A DNA stretch of 64,000 nucleotides from Xylogone sp. PMI_703 (GCA_021399445.1 JAJTUQ010000004.1:6820001-6884000); one strand, 5' to 3'. Counted from the stretch's first letter, positions 24,847 to 36,176 are shown. Made by a program: numbers and translations. The notes: a model not told the origin generated them from the sequence alone.

Positions 24847-26837
24847 TTAGAGAGTATATCTAAAATAAGGATTCATATCACCGAGTTCTAGTAGCTCTCT
24901 CTCAGTATATGTAGCGCGAATTTCCTGCTCTGTGAGCTTGTCTCGCGCCGCATTGATGCTCTTGAACTTGTACCGCAAAAATAGACAAGTAATGAATGCA
25001 GCGCAATCAATTCCTAAAATAAAGCCATATCCGGTCCAGTAATGGGGAGCTTCACGAGCCAGAAAAATATTCGAACCTGCGATACCCCCGAGGTTTCCCA
25101 TGCAGATAAGATGGGCCATAGCAACAGCTCGCTTTGATGATGGGGCTACATTGTTCCCTATAAGACGCATGAGCCAAGTTCCAAAGTAATTGTTCTTTAT
25201 ACGAAGAAGTGGGTGGGCTTACCAATAAAGCAAAGAGTTGGAACCAGGGACATATAGATGCCGCAAGTGGCAAGAAAAAGCATGCCATATGTTAGACCTG
25301 GGAGTTGAGGATGCGGAATCGCAAGAAGGCACGCAAAGCCTACAATCCCAACAGTGACACCAAGCAAAATAAAAGGCGTCCTCTGTTTATATCGATCCGA
25401 TAATATTGCATTAGCAATAGTAAATATCATTGCCACCACGTATATTGGTACGGTCATAAGTTGCTGCAACATAGTTAGAATAGATGCGACACACTGAGGG
25501 CCGCTCTTACAGCATTGGCAGCAGTATAGCCGAGTTCAACTATAACTGTCGGAACTGTATATGTGAACCCATAGGAACTAATACTAGTCGCCCAGTACAT
25601 GAACTTTCATATCGAAGATGATTAATAAATGCACCTTAAAAATATCGTAAGAGTAAGCTACACTTACAACTGCCATCCAAACTTTCCATTCAGTTAGCCC
25701 TGCCCATATTTGACGCCTATTAATTTTGTCTCCATTGGTGACTCTACCTCTTCCAGAGCCAGTGTCGTGCTCCAGTCTTGTAATCAAGAATTCTCGTTCA
25801 TCTGGGGTAAGGAATTGTGCTGTCCCAGGGCTATCTGGAAGAAAGAACCATATGAAAAGGGAAATGAATACCGTTACGATTCCCTCGAGAATAAATATCC
25901 TGTGAGCTATATTTAGCCTCTGTTAAGTATCAGGAGCATGCATAGGTAGTGGTACCATCGCCAGCCAGATAGTCCGCCAACACCATCCATTTTTTGTATA
26001 GCAAATGCGAGGATACCTGAGAAGGCGCCAGCAAGGGAAACGGCAGCATAAAAAAACACCATTCGTGATTGAACTTCGTACCGAACATACCATATTGTTA
26101 ATAGGTACGTCGCTACATATGTTAGAGGATTCTAATGTAGTCGGGTAGATAGGGGCTTATGATACCGGCAGGAAAGAAACCAGCCTGTGATAAGTTAGGT
26201 GATGTTGCTGACACATGGATGATGAACCAACCTCTGCTACTCCTAGAAAAATTCGCACCGCCAAAAGACCGCTATAGCTATGAACAATTCCCGTCAAGGT
26301 TCTATATAATAGTTTCGGCAGTAATCAGCGTAGTTTAAAGAGTTAGTCAAACGCACTCACTTACATAACAATGCCCCAGAGAAACATGAGGACTGAAATC
26401 CAGACTGAGGGTCGTGTTATCTTAAGAACGATATTGCTTGGTACTTCGAGTAGCGAATAAGGGATAAAAAATAAAGTCACGGCTATATTATATTGTGTGC
26501 CAGTAAGGTGAAGATCCTCAGCCATTCCGGCAACTTTGGCATTTCCCACTTTGAAATATTAGTCCTCTCGTTTATCTTCTGGGGGATGCTTTCTCTCACG
26601 GTTGCCTCGGTCAATGAAAGAAACCAGGTAGAGAAACGAGAGAAGTGGGACGACCCTCAAGTCAACTTTCCTCAGGATTCGTTTCTTGCGTTCCTCGGAA
26701 AATTGTAGTTGCTCAATGTCAGTTTGCTCCTCAAGCTCGTTCACTGATAAACCATCTTTGTCGGCGGAACCGATGCCAGTAACTTTATCTTCAATCTGGA
26801 AATTGTTTTCAAGTCGGGATTGATGTTGGATAGCCAT
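24847..26837 (-). CDS. MFS permease, anion:cation symporter (Dal5-like) family
   Basis: A multi-exon gene (at least eight exons). The start is ATG 26837, exon 1 is 26600–26837 and exon 2 is 26365–26548; later boundaries are approximate. The first membrane segment carries LSFLYLVSFIDRGN, which joins LGNAKVAGMAEDL. Then follow SLLEVPSNIVLKI, HSYSGLLAVRIFLGVAE, AGFFPA, and AGAFSGILAFAIQKMDGVGG with SGWRW. The order and motifs are those of the ACS family, whose members carry allantoate, nicotinate, pantothenate and other organic anions across the plasma membrane. It shares a divergent promoter with the PrpF-like gene, which suggests it imports the substrate of this cluster. Confidence 0.85.
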
Positions 26838-27407
26838 TACCTCTGTTAAAAAATTGCTCTCAATGATAAAACGCTATACTGCACGATGTCGACAGTATTA
26901 GTGTCCAGGTATTTATACAGCTCACTACTAAATAGGAGCTGGCCTTCGATGAGAATATGGTGCGGGGAAATCCTACCCCAGATAGCACGCCAAGCTAACA
27001 GGAGATTTTGAATTTTAATTTCCCCTTGTTTCCCATCATACTTGGGTCCGCCACTGTCGCAGCTGAAGTTGTTGGGGGAGGGCCTTCCGTACAGACATAG
27101 TCGGACGGCGGTCCGCCCCGAAATGGACCACCTCTTAACCGATCTTCTTGTAGTTCCGTCCAAGCGGAGAAAGGCGGTTTTCAGGTGAGTAATATTCTAG
27201 GCAAATTATTATCCGATAGATCCGATCATACAACAGAGGAATAGCTCAGAATAATATAATGCCAGAGTCATTAAAGAGCATGATGGTCGGGACATCGATA
27301 ATTTGTAGAGAACTAATTGCTTGTGGGTAATAAGTTGCTGTGATAATGATTACATCTCCCATCTACAAGAAATTCATCAATCCTTACTCCCTCTTTATCA
27401 ATACAAG
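26838..27407. other. Divergent promoter of permease and PrpF-like gene
   Basis: A 570-base bidirectional promoter. The palindromic element at 27101–27122 lies near its middle, 264 bases from the permease ATG and 286 bases from the isomerase ATG. Confidence 0.6.
27101..27122. promoter_or_regulatory. Putative Zn2Cys6 binding palindrome, copy 2
   Basis: A 22-bp element of the form TCGGACG-G-CGG-T-CCGCCCCGAA. It contains the perfect inverted repeat CGGAC-N4-GTCCG and outer TCGG/CCGA arms. It differs from the copy at 21952 at two positions. Its place between two divergent cluster genes fits an operator for both. Confidence 0.6.
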
Positions 27408-28526
27408 ATGTCAACTCTACGTGCATCCTTTTGGCGGGGAGGTGTTTGCAATGCTCTTATTTTTGATAGAGCCGACCTACCCGAAGATTGTAGCGCATGG
27501 CAACCAATATTTGCTGCTGCTATGGGATCACCCGATTCTTACGGCAGACAGTTGAATGGCATGGGGGGAGGATCATCTTCACTTTCAAAGATATGCATTG
27601 TTTCACCGTCTATGAGGGAAGACGCGGATGTAGATTTCGAGTTCGTCCAAGTTGTCATTTCCGATGGTTCACTAGACTTAGCCAGCAACTGTGGAAACAT
27701 GATTGCAGCAATTGGACCATTCGCAGTTGACAATGGACTGACCACAGTTCCGAAAGTGGAAAACCCATCCATCCCAACATCAGTAACCATTCGGATATAC
27801 AACACAAATACAAAAAAGGTGATTCACTCGACCTTCTCTGTTGTTGGATACCCCTCCAGGTTTTACCCTCATGGTGACGGTAAAATGAATGGGGTTCCAG
27901 GAACAGCCTCAAGGATCAGCTTATCTTTCATCTCTCCTGGTGGAACTCAGACGGATAAGTCGCTGCCAACAGGCGATCCAGTGGCTTTGCTGGATACAAG
28001 AGACCATTACAGCACAAGAATATTAGCTTCCTTGGTGGATATTGCGAATCCCGGAATCTACGTCGACGGAAGTAAGTTAGGAATTGATCCGAACACTAGG
28101 CCAGAAGAGCTGGATCGCCATACCAAAGCGATGGATTTATTGGAGAGAATCCGTCGAGAGGGAGCAGAGAGAATGGGCCTCGATGCAAATATTGCGAGTG
28201 TGCCCAAGTTAGTCTTAGTTTTCGCTTGCACAACGGAGGAAGCATCAAAAGCAGTAACCTTGAAATGCCTCGTCCTGTCCATGGGGCAAACTCATAGAGC
28301 AATCCCATTAACACTTGCTCTTAATTTAGGTGCTGCAAGCAAAATCAACGGTACCATTCCGTTTATATTAGCTAATCAGAGAGACCCTGGGAAAGATGTT
28401 GTAATTCAGCACCCAAGTGGAACGATTCAAGTTGGTATCAAAATGAATGGTCAGGAAGTAGAGATTGCGACTCTTTATAGTACTGCGAGACTACTAATGC
28501 AGGGCGAGGTGAATATAGAACGGTGA
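27408..28526 (+). CDS. PrpF-like isomerase/tautomerase (2-methylaconitate isomerase family)
   Basis: A single exon of 372 residues from ATG 27408; an upstream in-frame TTG is rejected as a start. It begins MSTLRASFWRGGVCNALIF, the PrpF start. GMGGGSSSLSKICIVSPS carries the lysine expected in the active site, and DLASNCGNMIAAIGPFAV carries the conserved cysteine. The C-terminal half repeats the diaminopimelate-epimerase-like fold. Family members isomerise 2-methylaconitate or tautomerise 4-oxalomesaconate during aromatic acid breakdown. With an extradiol dioxygenase and an FAH-family enzyme nearby, a tautomerase step on a ring-cleavage product is plausible but unproven. Confidence 0.85.
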   Translation: MSTLRASFWRGGVCNALIFDRADLPEDCSAWQPIFAAAMGSPDSYGRQLNGMGGGSSSLSKICIVSPSMREDADVDFEFVQVVISDGSLDLASNCGNMIAAIGPFAVDNGLTTVPKVENPSIPTSVTIRIYNTNTKKVIHSTFSVVGYPSRFYPHGDGKMNGVPGTASRISLSFISPGGTQTDKSLPTGDPVALLDTRDHYSTRILASLVDIANPGIYVDGSKLGIDPNTRPEELDRHTKAMDLLERIRREGAERMGLDANIASVPKLVLVFACTTEEASKAVTLKCLVLSMGQTHRAIPLTLALNLGAASKINGTIPFILANQRDPGKDVVIQHPSGTIQVGIKMNGQEVEIATLYSTARLLMQGEVNIER

Positions 28527-28917
28527 GAGGGTTATGAACTGGCTATACCTTTGTAGGGCTCGGTAGGAAGAAAGAGTATACATGAGATAATCCAAACGAT
28601 AAATTTCTATTTATTGCATTGATATTCCAATTGCTGTGTATACAGTAATGCGGTGAGACGATTTAACACTAAGTTAGCGTAGCCGAGGCATATGCATAGT
28701 GTTCAAACGGCAATTCGTAACTTCCCGTATCGAGTCGGATTCGAGCCATTGAAAATTTCTGTTCATAATGAACAAGTCTGTCATAACAAATCAAGATAAA
28801 GTCAGATGAATTACTTGCAGAAATATTCTACCGTTGTCCTGATCGTTGTCCAGGACCGACAGTTAAATAACTAACGAGGTTCCGAGGTTTCGATATAACA
28901 AAAGCGCAATTTCCTCC
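28527..28917. other. Intergenic spacer
   Basis: This 391-base spacer lies between the PrpF-like gene and the second regulator. Nothing is recognised apart from presumed 3' UTR and promoter. Confidence 0.4.
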
Positions 28918-31277
28918 ATGCAATCCGTTGGGCAGCCATCTAGCCCTGACCGGCGTGGAAGAGGAATGGGGGCATGCCTATTGTGCCGTACCAGAAAACT
29001 TAAGGTACGTAATCCTCTGCGACTGGTTTTGCAGTCGTAGAGTTTACTGAGTCAAACTCTGAAGTTCATGCATGCAGTGTGACAAGAACCCTCGCACATG
29101 TTTAAATTGCCAAAGAGCAAGAAAATCATGCATAGCTATTGATCCCATATCAGGTCGCCAATATGAGCGAGGGTGAGATAATTAAGCCTAATCAATATTG
29201 AATAACGCGTTCTGACATTCTCGCTCCATCTAATCCAGCTACCTAGATGACCTTAACGCACGTGCTGCTTTCCTGAGAAGGATAATACAGGAATCAAGTC
29301 CACGGGCACATGCCTCTCAAAACGGGAGGGATCCTAATAATTCATCCTCTGGTGTCACGTATGACCAAAGCAAAGTTAACCAGATATTAAGTCTGGGCAT
29401 TGATAGTCGTGGGAGCATTTTCAAGCAAGTATCTACTGAATAACAACTCAATTCCAAATAAGTTTGGAAAGTTAACTGCTGATAGCCTTAGTCACCTGGT
29501 TGCTGCTGCAGTCTCTATGCAACTTCCTGATCGCCCAACTTCACACTTTGTCTCTTCTGTCACAAATGAGGAGCAAAATAGTAATAAAGCTATCCCTGCA
29601 GTGCATGTGGGGCTTCCGTTGTTATCTGTTGCTTATGAGCTAGTTGCATCATAGTAAGCTTTGATATCATGCATATTTCTTCTCATAAAACTGATCAGTC
29701 CAACCAAAAAGTTTCGATAACGGTTTCCACAGAGTTTCGCCTTTCCTAAGAAGGAGCCGAGTTTATGAGCAGATCCTGCAACTTTTCAGTGAAGGAACTC
29801 AGATTTCCAGAAAAGAAGAGCGGAACAATATGTACCAGATATTCATGGTTTTCGCCATAGGAGCTATTTTTCTGAGAAAGAGACCACCGTCCCAGGAAAC
29901 GCCAATAAATTACTATTCAACAGCTATGCAGTATTCTGACACGCTTTATGATTGCTCTCCAGACGTACAGATTCAGAATACACTTCTACTTATAGTTTTC
30001 GCCCACCAACATGATATTGGAAGTGAGTTGGTCTATCCACATGAACACTGCATTCTAACTAAAAATAGTTGGAAGCAAATGGAAACTCTCTCGACAAGCG
30101 ATGCGTATCTGCGTCCAGTGTGGATATCACAGGGCACCGGTGGCCCCCCAAGAACCTGTCACGGAGCAGATGCAAAGAAGATTATTTTGGTGCTCTTACG
30201 TGCAAGAGAGATTTTCGTCCTGCAATTTAGGACGCCCCGTCGCAATAGCAGATACTGATATTACCGTTGAAGTAAGTCCGAACCAAATTTCTTTGAACTT
30301 AGATCTCATAGTGTGTTTAGCTGCCTTCAGATATATGTCTGGATAGTACTGGCAGTAGCAGCACAGAAATATCGCCAATAAAAAGTGAAGTGAGCGTATT
30401 GAAGCGACAAGTTCGGCTCCGACAAATTACAACTAGTGTCCAAGAGAAACTATATTCAGGGCATAGTAGAAGCTTGCATAACTTTAAAGACAGAGAACGC
30501 GCGGCTGAGAAGCTCAACGAGGAACTCGAGGCCTGGCGTTCGTTACACGCCGAGGATTCCACGGATCCGAACTCCCTGTGTATTTTCGAAACAATAGAAT
30601 ATATGGAAATCAATTTTCATCGCGAGAGAATCAACATATTTTCCGGACTAGCCGTTCCGTCAAATTCAGAATGGCAAAATTTTCACCCAGACATTAAGCA
30701 CCTACGATTCTGCTTTGAATCGTCTGTTGAGATTATTGACTTATATGAGATACTGACAAGAAAAAATATCTTGGTGACCAACTGGTAATATGAGCAGCAC
30801 TACCAAAGACGCGCGAAATATTAGCTGATGTGTTACATGCTCGCCAGGACCTACGTGCAGGATATCCTTCGCTCGGGGTTTATGATACTCTTTTGTGGGA
30901 TACACATTCCAAGGAGCATCATTCACGATGGGGACTATCTTCGGGATAGGAGAGAGCTGAACTCCATTCTCACGGCAATGGATGGATGTCGAAGGGTACT
31001 TAAAGAGATCTCGCATAAATGGCAAACGGTGAATCCACATCGTGTTGTCTATGAGAAACTGGCAGACGAAGTAAAGAGATTAATCGAAACGACATTTTCA
31101 CCCTTCACAGACAGTCACGTAACAGAGCCATCTGGATCCCTGTCACATGGTACAGGGATGGCGGACTCTGACTATAACTTTGGAGACATTCCATTCAGTG
31201 TTGAGTCCTGGGGCGACTTAATGCAAGAGGATGTTGATATAAGGGAAATATTTGGTTTTGATATGAGTACAAATTAG
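28918..31277 (+). CDS. Zn2Cys6 transcription factor, second in cluster; model uncertain
   Basis: The start is ATG 28918. The zinc cluster ACLLCRTRKLK is joined across an intron to CDKNPRTC, LNC and QRARKSC, spacing C-x2-C-x6-C-x6-C-x2-C-x6-C. Later exons give FLRRSRVYEQILQLFSEG (29720–29800), RICVQCGYHRAPVAP, FSSCNLGRPVAIADTDITVE (30210–30270), a helical C-terminal part and the terminus EIFGFDMSTN. At least six introns are needed. Between about 29400 and 29730 no set of splice sites keeps one clean frame: the SRGSIFK frame stops at 29439 and the next exon lies in another frame. This could be an unusual intron or a real lesion. It may control the neighbouring PrpF-like gene or the dioxygenase side of the cluster. 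Confidence 0.65.
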
Positions 31278-31295
31278 CTTCAGACGCTTAATAAA

Positions 31296-31315
31296 GGCCT
31301 GAGCTAAAGGCACTC
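31296..31315 (+). repeat. Isolated terminal repeat of the 847-bp element
   Basis: The 20 bases GGCCTGAGCTAAAGGCACTC are identical to the left end of the element at 35322 and inverted relative to its right end. No matching right end is found nearby. This is probably the stub of a second, truncated or RIP-eroded copy inserted just past the regulator's stop codon. Confidence 0.6.
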
Positions 31316-31659
31316 ACTGTTTACCTATAGGCATTCACTTGTAGTGTTGATTACCAGTACTGGACCTCACCCTACTATAGTAATTTGTTAGTAGACTATA
31401 TATCCGCTTTATACTTGAATTTTACTCTACGATGTCATATGTTGCTCTGAGGTGTCGCTGAAAGCGTAATTCTGTTATATTACATTAGTTATCGCCGGCG
31501 TTGTGATTATAGTTTGGTCTGTGCAATTGCTCTTCTACCGAATAATCTAGTATATACTTAGACGTAAAAAAAGAATATAGTTATACGTTAAAACAGTTTA
31601 TAATAGCCTAATCAGTAAAGTATAATATCTTCATCGACGACGATAAGATATTATACTAA

Positions 31660-32260
31660 AACATTTCCGGTGTTAAGGGGTAAGTGGTGCCCTTATAGCA
31701 AAATTGACTTGTCTGATTGTGATCCCTAGAACCTCACTGATTTCTTGATATTTATGGCCGAATAAGATTGCGGTTTTAATCATAAGCCTGAAGTCTCGGT
31801 CAGTACAGAGTGATCGTGTAAACTATTCAGAATCTAGAGAGCTACCGGTAGTAGCCTGAGAGTCTGGAATCTCCGGGCTAAGCCATCGTACCGGTTAAGG
31901 GGTTGAATAATCGGTTATAGTAACTAAACCTCTAGCCACTTCAATAAAGGTTGAATCTGGAGAAGCCCTGGAAGGGCCCACTGGTGGAGTTGTTGGAGGC
32001 CCCTATAGTAAGACTGGCAATTGAGGCCTTGGAAAGTCTAGCCTAGGTAGCCGCATATTGAGGTTTCTAACCAGGTCATACTCTGTAAGAAATGGCCGGT
32101 CTGAAGGTGGAGCTCCTGGAGGTGTAGAAGCCTGTGACGCTGTTGAATAGAATAGTGATTGAGTAGGTGGAAGTGGTAGAGTAAGTGAGGCTGGAGGGCT
32201 TGGAGTTCTGGGCTCTAGAGGGTTAAACAGATTAGAGATTGATAGTCGCATATTGAGCTT
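31660..32260 (-). pseudogene. Tc1/mariner-like transposase N-terminal relic
   Basis: On the minus strand a proline/serine-rich open frame (32003–32251) precedes, after stops, a helix-turn-helix segment reading RDFRLMIKTAILFGHKYQEI and SEVLGITIRQVNFAIRAPLTP (31675–31815). This arrangement resembles the DNA-binding start of fungal Tc1-type transposases. No DDE catalytic domain remains. Family assignment is tentative because only the N-terminal part is legible. Confidence 0.45.
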
Positions 32261-33190
32261 GAATTTACGCTTGAATCAGAGCTTGAACTGGTGGTAGAAT
32301 CGATAATGAGATAAATAAGTTAGAGCTGAATTAAAGGTGGAATTAGAGCTTCAATTAGAGCTCTGTATGGAGCTATTTATTGTTATGGATATGTATTCTA
32401 GATGATTCGGTATATAATGTCCTATAGCCTGTGCGAACATCAAAGTGTATAGAAATTCTGCCGGTAAGCAATGACGCTCATTAATTATAAGCATTTAACC
32501 CTTACTCCAGAGCCAGGCATAAACATTGTCACTAGTGGAACGAGTTAAACGTATATTTAAGGGAGGACATTATACTACGTATATAACCTCTAAGACCTAG
32601 ATTACCTGAACAGCAGTTTCTCGCCACCTAAGGATAGACGTTACAGTACTATTTATTACGTATATTACTATTACTGTTGTACAGACTATATTAAACTACT
32701 CTTTTTTGTTTATGCAATTTCGTGGAATACTATAAATAAATACCTCTTAAGGTAATAATACAAAGACAAAAACATGTAATTTAATATAGCTTGTACAAAA
32801 GAATGTCATAGAAAATTAACTATTTAATCATCAAAAACTTAAAGAGTACAAGTCATAGTAATAGTTTATTCGGCTATATACAAAGCAAAAGATTCTCGAA
32901 ACTAAGTAACAAATATTAGTTATCATAAAAGTATATACTCCTTTTAACCTTTTATGAAATAGAGATAAAAAGACAAAAACAATACTATATTGATTATAAA
33001 GTCAATGATAATCACTAAACTAATTCGTATTATATAAGCTTTAATCCTTCCTTAAATCCAAGAATAGAAATTCTCCTTAATACGTATCCTAAGGTAAGAA
33101 TTTTGCTCTAAAGAGTTATACATATAAATAATCAGTAATCAAGAGGCAGCTGGAGAATATATCTGCCATTTTCCGTTATCTAATCCTTTA
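32261..33190. other. AT-rich RIP-like tract without genes
   Basis: About 930 bases, very AT-rich with stops in every frame. It is probably degraded repeat or NLR 3' sequence, and nothing specific is recognisable. Confidence 0.5.
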
Positions 33191-35240
33191 ACACAAGTAA
33201 AGTATTTACTACTTTACCGTCAAACGAGAAAGTTATAGAGTTGACCAAGCTTAAGTGACCCTCAAGTGTCTGTAGTACAACGTTAGTTATGATGTCTTAA
33301 AACTGTATTATCTGATTATATAATCTAAAGACGACTTGCTTGTTATTAGACGAGAAAACAACAGATTAGACCGAGCTTAAGTAGTCTTTAAGTGTCTATA
33401 GTACAACGTCAGTTATAATGTCCCAAAGTCACATTGTCTGATCGTATGACCCAGAGATGACTTACTTGTTATCAGGCGAGAAAACAATAGACCTGACCGA
33501 GTTTAAGTAACTTTCAAACGTCTATAGTATAACACTAGTTATAATGTCCCAGGTTACACTGTCTAATCGTGTGACCTAGTAACAACTTGCTTACTGTCAG
33601 GCGAGAAGGCTACAAAGTTGACTGAGCTTTAGTGGCCCTTAAGTGTCTATAGTGTAACGTCAGTTATGACGTCCCAGAGTCGTACTGTCTGATCACGTGA
33701 TCCAGTGACAACTTGCTTGTCGTCAGGTGAGAAGACTACAGAGTTGACCAAGTTCAAGTGGCCTTTGAGTGTCTATAGTATAACATTGGTTATAACGTCC
33801 CAGAGCCGTACTGTCTTATCATGTGATTTAGTGACAACTTGCTTGTCATCAGACAAAAGAGCTACAGAGTTGACTGAGCTCGAGATCTAACTCGAGTGGC
33901 CCTCGAGTGTCTGTAGTGTAACACTAGTTGTGGCGTCCCAGAGCCGCACCGTCTGATCATGTGACTCAGAGACGACTTGCTCGCCGTCAGGCGAGAAGGT
34001 TACAGAGTTGACCGAGTTCGAGTGGCCCTTGAGCGTTTGTAGTACTATGCTCTAATCTGCTTGTACTTTCGGTAGTGTTTGGATCTAAGTTGGGATACAT
34101 GTCTTGAATTGTTTTCGAATAATGCTCTTTTCTGGGGAAAAGACAAAGGCTGAACAGTATAGTTAAAGGAGTATATATTCAATCGCTGATCGGCTATATA
34201 GAGCAAATTGCTTTATATCATGTATAAACGTATATAAGTTAAGACATTTATCAGCCTAAACTTTGATTAGTTAAGATATTCTGATGAAATTATAAAATAA
34301 TGTAAAGACTTTTACTTTAAGCCTATTCCCGAGACTCTTAATTATAACTATGTCACTTGACAGGCTTCTCATTAGACTAACTGCTTCGAGTTAGTAAAGA
34401 TAACTCTGGCATAAAAACTTATTGACTGAGTCACTGTCCCTAAGGTTACTACTAGTACTTTCTATAGTATCACAGTTTAGTAGATGGTCGACCCAATAGA
34501 GGCAGGAGTACTGTGTTACGGTTAGTAAATCTGGATTAGGCTGTCTCAATTGGTCAATAGAGAATCCGGGAGCGTTTAGACTATAGACGTCTTATCGTAA
34601 AGTTTTGGACATAACCTCAATTGATCTCAAGAAGATGTTATGGTGGGTTTCTTCTTTTCCAGAAGGAAATATTTCATTGAATGCCTTTGAAAGAAGGTAG
34701 TCCTTTGTGGACTGATGTACAAAATAGATTACATCTTTTCGAACAGTTAGGAATGAACCACAAAAGCCAATAATCTCTTGTAATGACTTTATATCGTCAG
34801 ACGTGTCTTCGAGCACATTGATAAGCGATGTTAGCTTAGGCAAAGTTCGGTACACGACTGCGATCGAGGCTAGTATCCGATTGTAGAGATCAGTATAGTC
34901 CGAGGTGCATATTTGGTTCATCATTCGCTCGTAAAGAGCATCAAGCCCCGGTGGAAAATCGCTTAGCCTTGAGAGAACAGCCAATTTAGGGATCTTCTCG
35001 AGATCTTGACAGACCAAAGCCACCCAGAGGAAAGTCCCGTTTGCATTTGAGGATAGATGGTCGAGTACTACGTCTCGAATCTTGTTGTTGTACTTCTTTC
35101 GTTGTACCAGCTCAAGCACTTTATATCGGATGAATATACTGACAGCCGCAGCACTCCTCCATACAGTCTGTATTACGGACTGTACAGTGAAGTTAATCAA
35201 TCAATTGTTGAATTGTATGCTGTATCAATATCACGTCCCT
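33191..35240 (-). pseudogene. HET-E-like NACHT–WD40 NLR relic
   Basis: Reading the minus strand, 34592–35200 encodes the winged-helix end of a NACHT protein: HLSSNANGTFLWVALVC, FPPGLDALYERMMNQI, LEDTSDDIKSLQEIIGFCGS and YFVHQSTKDYLLSKAFNE. It continues (34400–34590) with a degraded linker. From 34060 down to 33200 there are about seven tandem units of roughly 126 bases whose best copies read LKGHSNSVNSVTFSPDGEQV and [20 protein letters not shown], a WD40 repeat array. The units become increasingly interrupted by stops, mostly of C-to-T or G-to-A type. The P-loop part is missing upstream, where the inverted-repeat element at 35322 lies. HET-E-type proteins trigger incompatibility cell death. 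This copy is dead. Confidence 0.8.
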
Positions 35241-35511
35241 ACAACTATCATCTGACAGTGCTGTTCCCTGTGCATTGACCTAGACGATTTCTGTCAGCCC
35301 CAAATAGTTACCCTAATATTCGGCCTGAGCTAAAGGCACTCCACGAGTTGGCCTTGGGGGCACTCCGGGCCGATATACGGAAGTAAAATAATCACACGAG
35401 CCAATGAACGTGAGGTATCTTCGCAAAATAAGCACAGTTCGCATAATTTCTAAAGTTTGCATAAGTTCTTTCAATAATTACTCAGTGTTCGATAAGGGTG
35501 AGAGGAACGGT

Positions 35512-35601
35512 AGGCCCTACAGGCTCAGGCCCTACAGGCTCAGGCCCTACAGGCTCAGGCCCTACAGGCTCAGGCCCTACAGGCTCAGGCCCTACAGGCT
35601 T
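35512..35601. repeat. 15-bp minisatellite, 6 units
   Basis: Six head-to-tail copies of AGGCCCTACAGGCTC; the last ends in TT. It lies inside the inverted-repeat element. Its CTACAGGC word is the reverse complement of GCCTGTAG in the neighbouring 23-bp array, so the two arrays can pair in inverted orientation. Confidence 0.95.
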
Positions 35602-35642
35602 CTTACCTCTAGGGCTGAAGCCAACGGCCGTAGGTCGTTGGC

Positions 35643-35987
35643 AGCCTGTAGCTCCTGTACAGCACAGCCTGTAGCTCCTGTACAGCACAGCCTGTAGCTC
35701 CTGTACAGCACAGCCTGTAGCTCCTGTACAGCACAGCCTGTAGCTCCTGTACAGCACAGCCTGTAGCTCCTGTACAGCACAGCCTGTAGCTCCTGTACAG
35801 CACAGCCTGTAGCTCCTGTACAGCACAGCCTGTAGCTCCTGTACAGCACAGCCTGTAGCTCCTGTACAGCACAGCCTGTAGCTCCTGTACAGCACAGCCT
35901 GTAGCTCCTGTACAGCACAGCCTGTAGCTCCTGTACAGCACAGCCTGTAGCTCCTGTACAGCACAGCCTGTAGCTCCTGTACAGCAC
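35643..35987. repeat. 23-bp minisatellite, 15 identical units
   Basis: Fifteen exact head-to-tail copies of a 23-base unit beginning AGCCTGTAGCTCC and containing the palindrome CTGTACAG (345 bases). Because 23 is not a multiple of three and the unit lacks stops in the minus-strand frames, long repetitive open frames appear there. They are artefacts of the repeat. The perfect identity implies recent expansion or homogenisation. Confidence 0.95.
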
Positions 35988-36176
35988 GGTAACTGTCACG
36001 CGACGCAACCTTATTATGAGCTGTTACGCGTTTGGTATGCTTTATTCTAATATATTTCAGTTATACGTTTGCAGCATTTGTCACTATGTTATGGTCGCTT
36101 CCGATACCGGTAGTTGTGGGGCTAGAGTGCCCCCAAGGCCAACTCGTGGAGTGCCTTTAGCTCAGGCCTAATATTC

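Larger units (their letters stand above)
35322..36168. mobile_element. 847-bp inverted-repeat element with 8-bp target duplication
   Basis: The ends are long inverted repeats of about 40 bases, starting GGCCTGAGCTAAAGGCACTC at the left; the same 20 bases occur inverted at 36149–36168. It is flanked by a perfect 8-bp direct repeat, TAATATTC, at 35314–35321 and 36169–36176. The duplication length fits hAT-like transposition, although the termini are not the usual CAGGG type. The interior is non-coding and contains two minisatellites, annotated separately. Confidence 0.8.

Noticed and set aside
35643..35987. Possible CRISPR-like array
   Set aside because: The 23-base units are contiguous with no spacers, and the DNA is fungal. 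It is a minisatellite.
35482..36008. Long repetitive open frames on the minus strand
   Set aside because: They are produced by the 15- and 23-base tandem repeats, which happen to lack stops in those frames. No start context or non-repeat coding sequence supports a protein.
31296..36168. One large transposon between the two inverted GGCCTGAGC ends
   Set aside because: The flanks of the outer pair do not match, whereas the inner pair 35322–36168 has a perfect 8-bp duplication.
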